Assembly: GCA_025059375.1 (NCBI GenBank)
Contig: JANXDO010000004.1
Location: forward strand, 142,177-206,176
Reading direction: 5' to 3'
DNA length: 64,000 nucleotides
Source of the DNA: Candidatus Nezhaarchaeota archaeon
GTDB taxonomy: Archaea > Thermoproteota > Methanomethylicia > Nezhaarchaeales > WYZ-LMO8
The notes under the pieces: generated by a model
Databases searched by the model: none
What the model saw: only the letters and a program-made list of their open reading frames with translations
Told to the model about the DNA's origin: nothing
Program-made: the position numbers and the translations under genes
Shown here: positions 62,365 through 64,000 of the stretch, one piece after another
Layout of the letters: each line of letters opens with the position of its first letter
Position numbering within the stretch: the first letter of the stretch is position 1

Positions 62365-62855
62365 CACACATCTTCCTACCCCTAACGCTTATCTACATCC
62401 TAAAGAGAGACCTTAAAGCAAAGCACTTTCCACTAGCTCTATTCGCCATAATCCCAGACCTCGACGTTTTCACTGGAGTGCATAGAGGAATATCCCATTC
62501 GCTCCTCTTCCTAGCATCCCTAGCATGCATAATACTGGCTACCGAATACGTGGTTAAACGTCAGTTAAAACACTCTACCTTAGCAGTGGGCTTTCTCTTC
62601 TCTCACATAGTCCTCGACATATTAACTGGAGGAGCCCCACTTCTATACCCACTAATTAATCTAGGGGTTGGCATCACCATACCCTTCATAGTGAGGTTTG
62701 GAGAGAGCATATCCATAGTGGATGCAATGCCCAAGATTGTTTACAGTGTCCCGCAGCCAGTGCAAGGAGAGATAGATGCATTCTCAAGCTTTGGAGTGGC
62801 CATGACAGCTACATTCCTCATAGTATGGTGGAGAACTTATAGAAGGAGAAGCTGA
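62352..62855 (+). CDS. YdjM/DUF457-like membrane-bound metal-dependent hydrolase
   Basis: The 167-residue protein has the family's His/Asp motifs: MDTLTHIFLPLTL, IIPDLDVFTGVHRGISHSLL and FLFSHIVLDILTGG, set among four to five hydrophobic segments. The family is predicted to be a zinc-dependent membrane hydrolase. It overlaps the GT2 gene (13 bp) and touches the next by 1 bp (TGATGG), so it is translationally coupled in the glycan operon. Confidence 0.78.
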   Translation: MDTLTHIFLPLTLIYILKRDLKAKHFPLALFAIIPDLDVFTGVHRGISHSLLFLASLACIILATEYVVKRQLKHSTLAVGFLFSHIVLDILTGGAPLLYPLINLGVGITIPFIVRFGESISIVDAMPKIVYSVPQPVQGEIDAFSSFGVAMTATFLIVWWRTYRRRS

Positions 62856-63043
62856 TGGACAGGTGGAGAGAATTGCTGACCATAACTTATTTTGCCAGCC
62901 GCCCTTCACTCGCCCTCAAGAACCCCGACCCAATGAGGCTGATAGAAGCCCTCTTAGGGGTGAGTGCTCATAAGCATGGGCGTGGAGTTGATCCAACCAC
63001 TAGTCGACCCGAGCATGTTGGATCATACGTGAGGAAGGGATGA
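62855..63043 (+). CDS. Small uncharacterised protein in the glycan operon
   Basis: The 62-residue protein begins MDRWRELLTITYFASRPSLA and ends VGSYVRKG. It overlaps the previous gene by 1 bp and the next by 4 bp (ATGA), and this tight coupling argues it is translated. It has no clear domain. A link to the following methyltransferase is possible. Confidence 0.5.
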   Translation: MDRWRELLTITYFASRPSLALKNPDPMRLIEALLGVSAHKHGRGVDPTTSRPEHVGSYVRKG

Positions 63044-63792
63044 AGGCTAAGAAGAGGTACTCTGAGCGGTTTGTTGGGATAACTCCAAGGGAGCTTGACG
63101 AGCTGGAGGATAGGCATAGGAAGGTCCTAGAGATATTCTCCAAGTACAAGCTTAGGAGGATTCTGGACGTGGGTTGTGGCGACGGGAACTTCACAACGCT
63201 CATTGCCAAGGCGTGCGGAGCCGAGGAAGTCTATGGAGTCGAGATTTCAGAGAAAGGTGTTGAGATGGCCAGGAAGAACGGCGTTAAGTGCATTCAGCTC
63301 GACGTGGACGAGGAGGACTTGCCATTCGAAGACAACTTCTTCGACGCCGTCTTCGCAGGAGAATTAATAGAGCACCTATATGACCCAGACCACTTCCTAG
63401 AAGAAGTTTACAGGGTTTTGAAACCTGAAGGTTTGTTCGTTCTGACAACACCGAACCTGGCCTCCATACACAATAGGATTGCCCTGCTATTGGGTTATCA
63501 ACCACATCAATTGAGGGTGAGTCTACGTTACCCCCTTGGACACTTTATTCACCCTGGATGGGGAGGCCATGAGCATGTTAGGGCGATGACGCTTAGAGGG
63601 CTTTTAGAGCTTCTAAAGGTTCATAAATTTACGGTAATTCACATAGGAGCTTCTGGGATGTCCTTTCCTAAAGACTTTAGGTTTCCGGGCCTAAAACTGA
63701 TTAAATCTTTAGATAGAGTGGTAGGAAGGTTATTTCCGTCCTTAGGATACCATTCAATCATCGAAGCTAGGAAAGCAGATAAGAGGAGATGA
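63040..63792 (+). CDS. Class I SAM-dependent methyltransferase (Methyltransf_11 type)
   Basis: The 250-residue protein has the SAM-binding motif RRILDVGCGDGNFTTLI (residues 38-54), EEVYGVEISEKGVEMARK, and DNFFDAVFAGELIEHLYDPD followed by LEEVYRVLKPEGLFVLTTPN. It likely methylates a sugar or a lipid-linked saccharide in the glycan pathway. The start overlaps the previous stop (ATGA). Confidence 0.88.
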   Translation: MKAKKRYSERFVGITPRELDELEDRHRKVLEIFSKYKLRRILDVGCGDGNFTTLIAKACGAEEVYGVEISEKGVEMARKNGVKCIQLDVDEEDLPFEDNFFDAVFAGELIEHLYDPDHFLEEVYRVLKPEGLFVLTTPNLASIHNRIALLLGYQPHQLRVSLRYPLGHFIHPGWGGHEHVRAMTLRGLLELLKVHKFTVIHIGASGMSFPKDFRFPGLKLIKSLDRVVGRLFPSLGYHSIIEARKADKRR

Positions 63793-63860
63793 AAGTTGTC
63801 AAGGTTCACGAAGATTAAAGAAATCGAAGCTTTAGATGGACTCTTCACAGACCTCTAGAC

Positions 63861-64000
63861 TTGAGTGATAATAGCTTGTCAGAGGCCATAAGCGGATCTG
63901 CAGTTAAGGTTTCAATAGTTATTCCTGTGAAGAACAATGCCAAGTTGCTTGAAAGGTGCCTAGCGTCCATTCGAGACTTGGATTTCCCAAAGGATGTGCT
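63861..64000 (+). CDS. GT2 glycosyltransferase, start only (3' end cut off)
   Basis: The frame from TTG 63861 runs off the window. It encodes VKVSIVIPVKNNAKLLERC, the start of a GT-A type GT2 glycosyltransferase. A later TTG at 63876 could also be used. It continues the glycan cluster. Confidence 0.72.
   Translation, partial: MSDNSLSEAISGSAVKVSIVIPVKNNAKLLERCLASIRDLDFPKDV

Noticed and set aside
63799..63860. 20-codon TTG frame between the methyltransferase and the last glycosyltransferase
   Set aside because: Short, no ribosome site of note beyond GATGAAAG, and no recognisable motif.

Overview
This window is archaeal. It has TATA-type promoters about 25-30 bp upstream of genes, several apparently leaderless starts, many TTG and GTG starts with GGAGG-like ribosome sites, a class III (archaellin-type) prepilin with a VirB11-like ATPase and a TadC/ArlJ-type membrane protein, F420H2:NADP oxidoreductase, an archaeal GH57/GlgA/GDE glycogen cluster, and several families best known from archaea (TackOD1-like, DUF973-like, DUF3782-like, DPSL). 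Heavy AGA/AGG and ATA codon use and myo-inositol-phosphate synthase suggest a thermophile. A Thermoproteota-type (TACK) lineage is the best guess; genus cannot be read from this. No rRNA, CRISPR array or intact insertion sequence was seen.

Layout. 1-6.5 kb is a redox, oxygen-defence and metal region: a flavodiiron protein cut by the window edge, tRNA-Glu(CUC), a glycosyltransferase, a TlpA/CcdA thiol-redox pair, a Rieske ferredoxin, a frameshifted Dps-like ferritin and a ZIP metal transporter. 6.8-14.1 kb is a glycogen cluster: glycogen synthase, a half glycosyltransferase, a small wHTH protein, a debranching-type glucosidase and a GH57 glucanase on the minus strand, divergent from an alpha-glucan phosphorylase. 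14.2-22 kb is mixed: a 19-residue Lys/Glu microprotein, an ABC-2 exporter, tRNA-Leu(UAG) with encoded CCA, a structured 760-bp gap, a TANGO2/NRDE protein, an alkaline-phosphatase-fold protein, a short MscS channel, inositol-phosphate synthase and a PadR regulator.

22.1-29.9 kb is a catabolic redox block. A two-subunit cytoplasmic molybdenum enzyme closely resembles pyrogallol-phloroglucinol transhydroxylase, down to the Asp-Ser Mo-site signature and the C-terminal beta-sandwich of the small subunit. It is followed by a GlcD-type FAD 2-hydroxyacid dehydrogenase with its GlcF/HdrD-type iron-sulfur partner, and a convergent LarA nickel racemase. 30.2-41.5 kb is a type IV pilus locus: a zinc-ribbon regulator, a major pilin, an assembly ATPase, a platform protein, five further pilin-like or single-span subunits, a small helical protein, and a KaiC/ArlH-like protein with one intact and one degenerate RecA module.

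42-53.8 kb and 58.7-64 kb hold surface-glycan genes: FkbM methyltransferase, two flippases, GT4, an ALG14-ALG13-like fusion, two sugar-nucleotide epimerases, DUF1616, a CPBP protease, membrane GT2, a YdjM-like hydrolase, a SAM methyltransferase and a second GT2. F420:NADP oxidoreductase, ArgS and a DUF973-like gene lie between them. The glycan region carries gene debris: a flippase fragment, a decayed minus-strand gene, a decayed DUF3782-like start and a frameshifted HEPN-MNT pair.

A recurrent theme is recent-looking small lesions and tandem duplications. Three genes are broken by one event each (a +1 base, a -1 base in a G tract, a 7-bp tandem duplication), and perfect 9-, 13- and 17-bp tandem repeats lie at gene edges.
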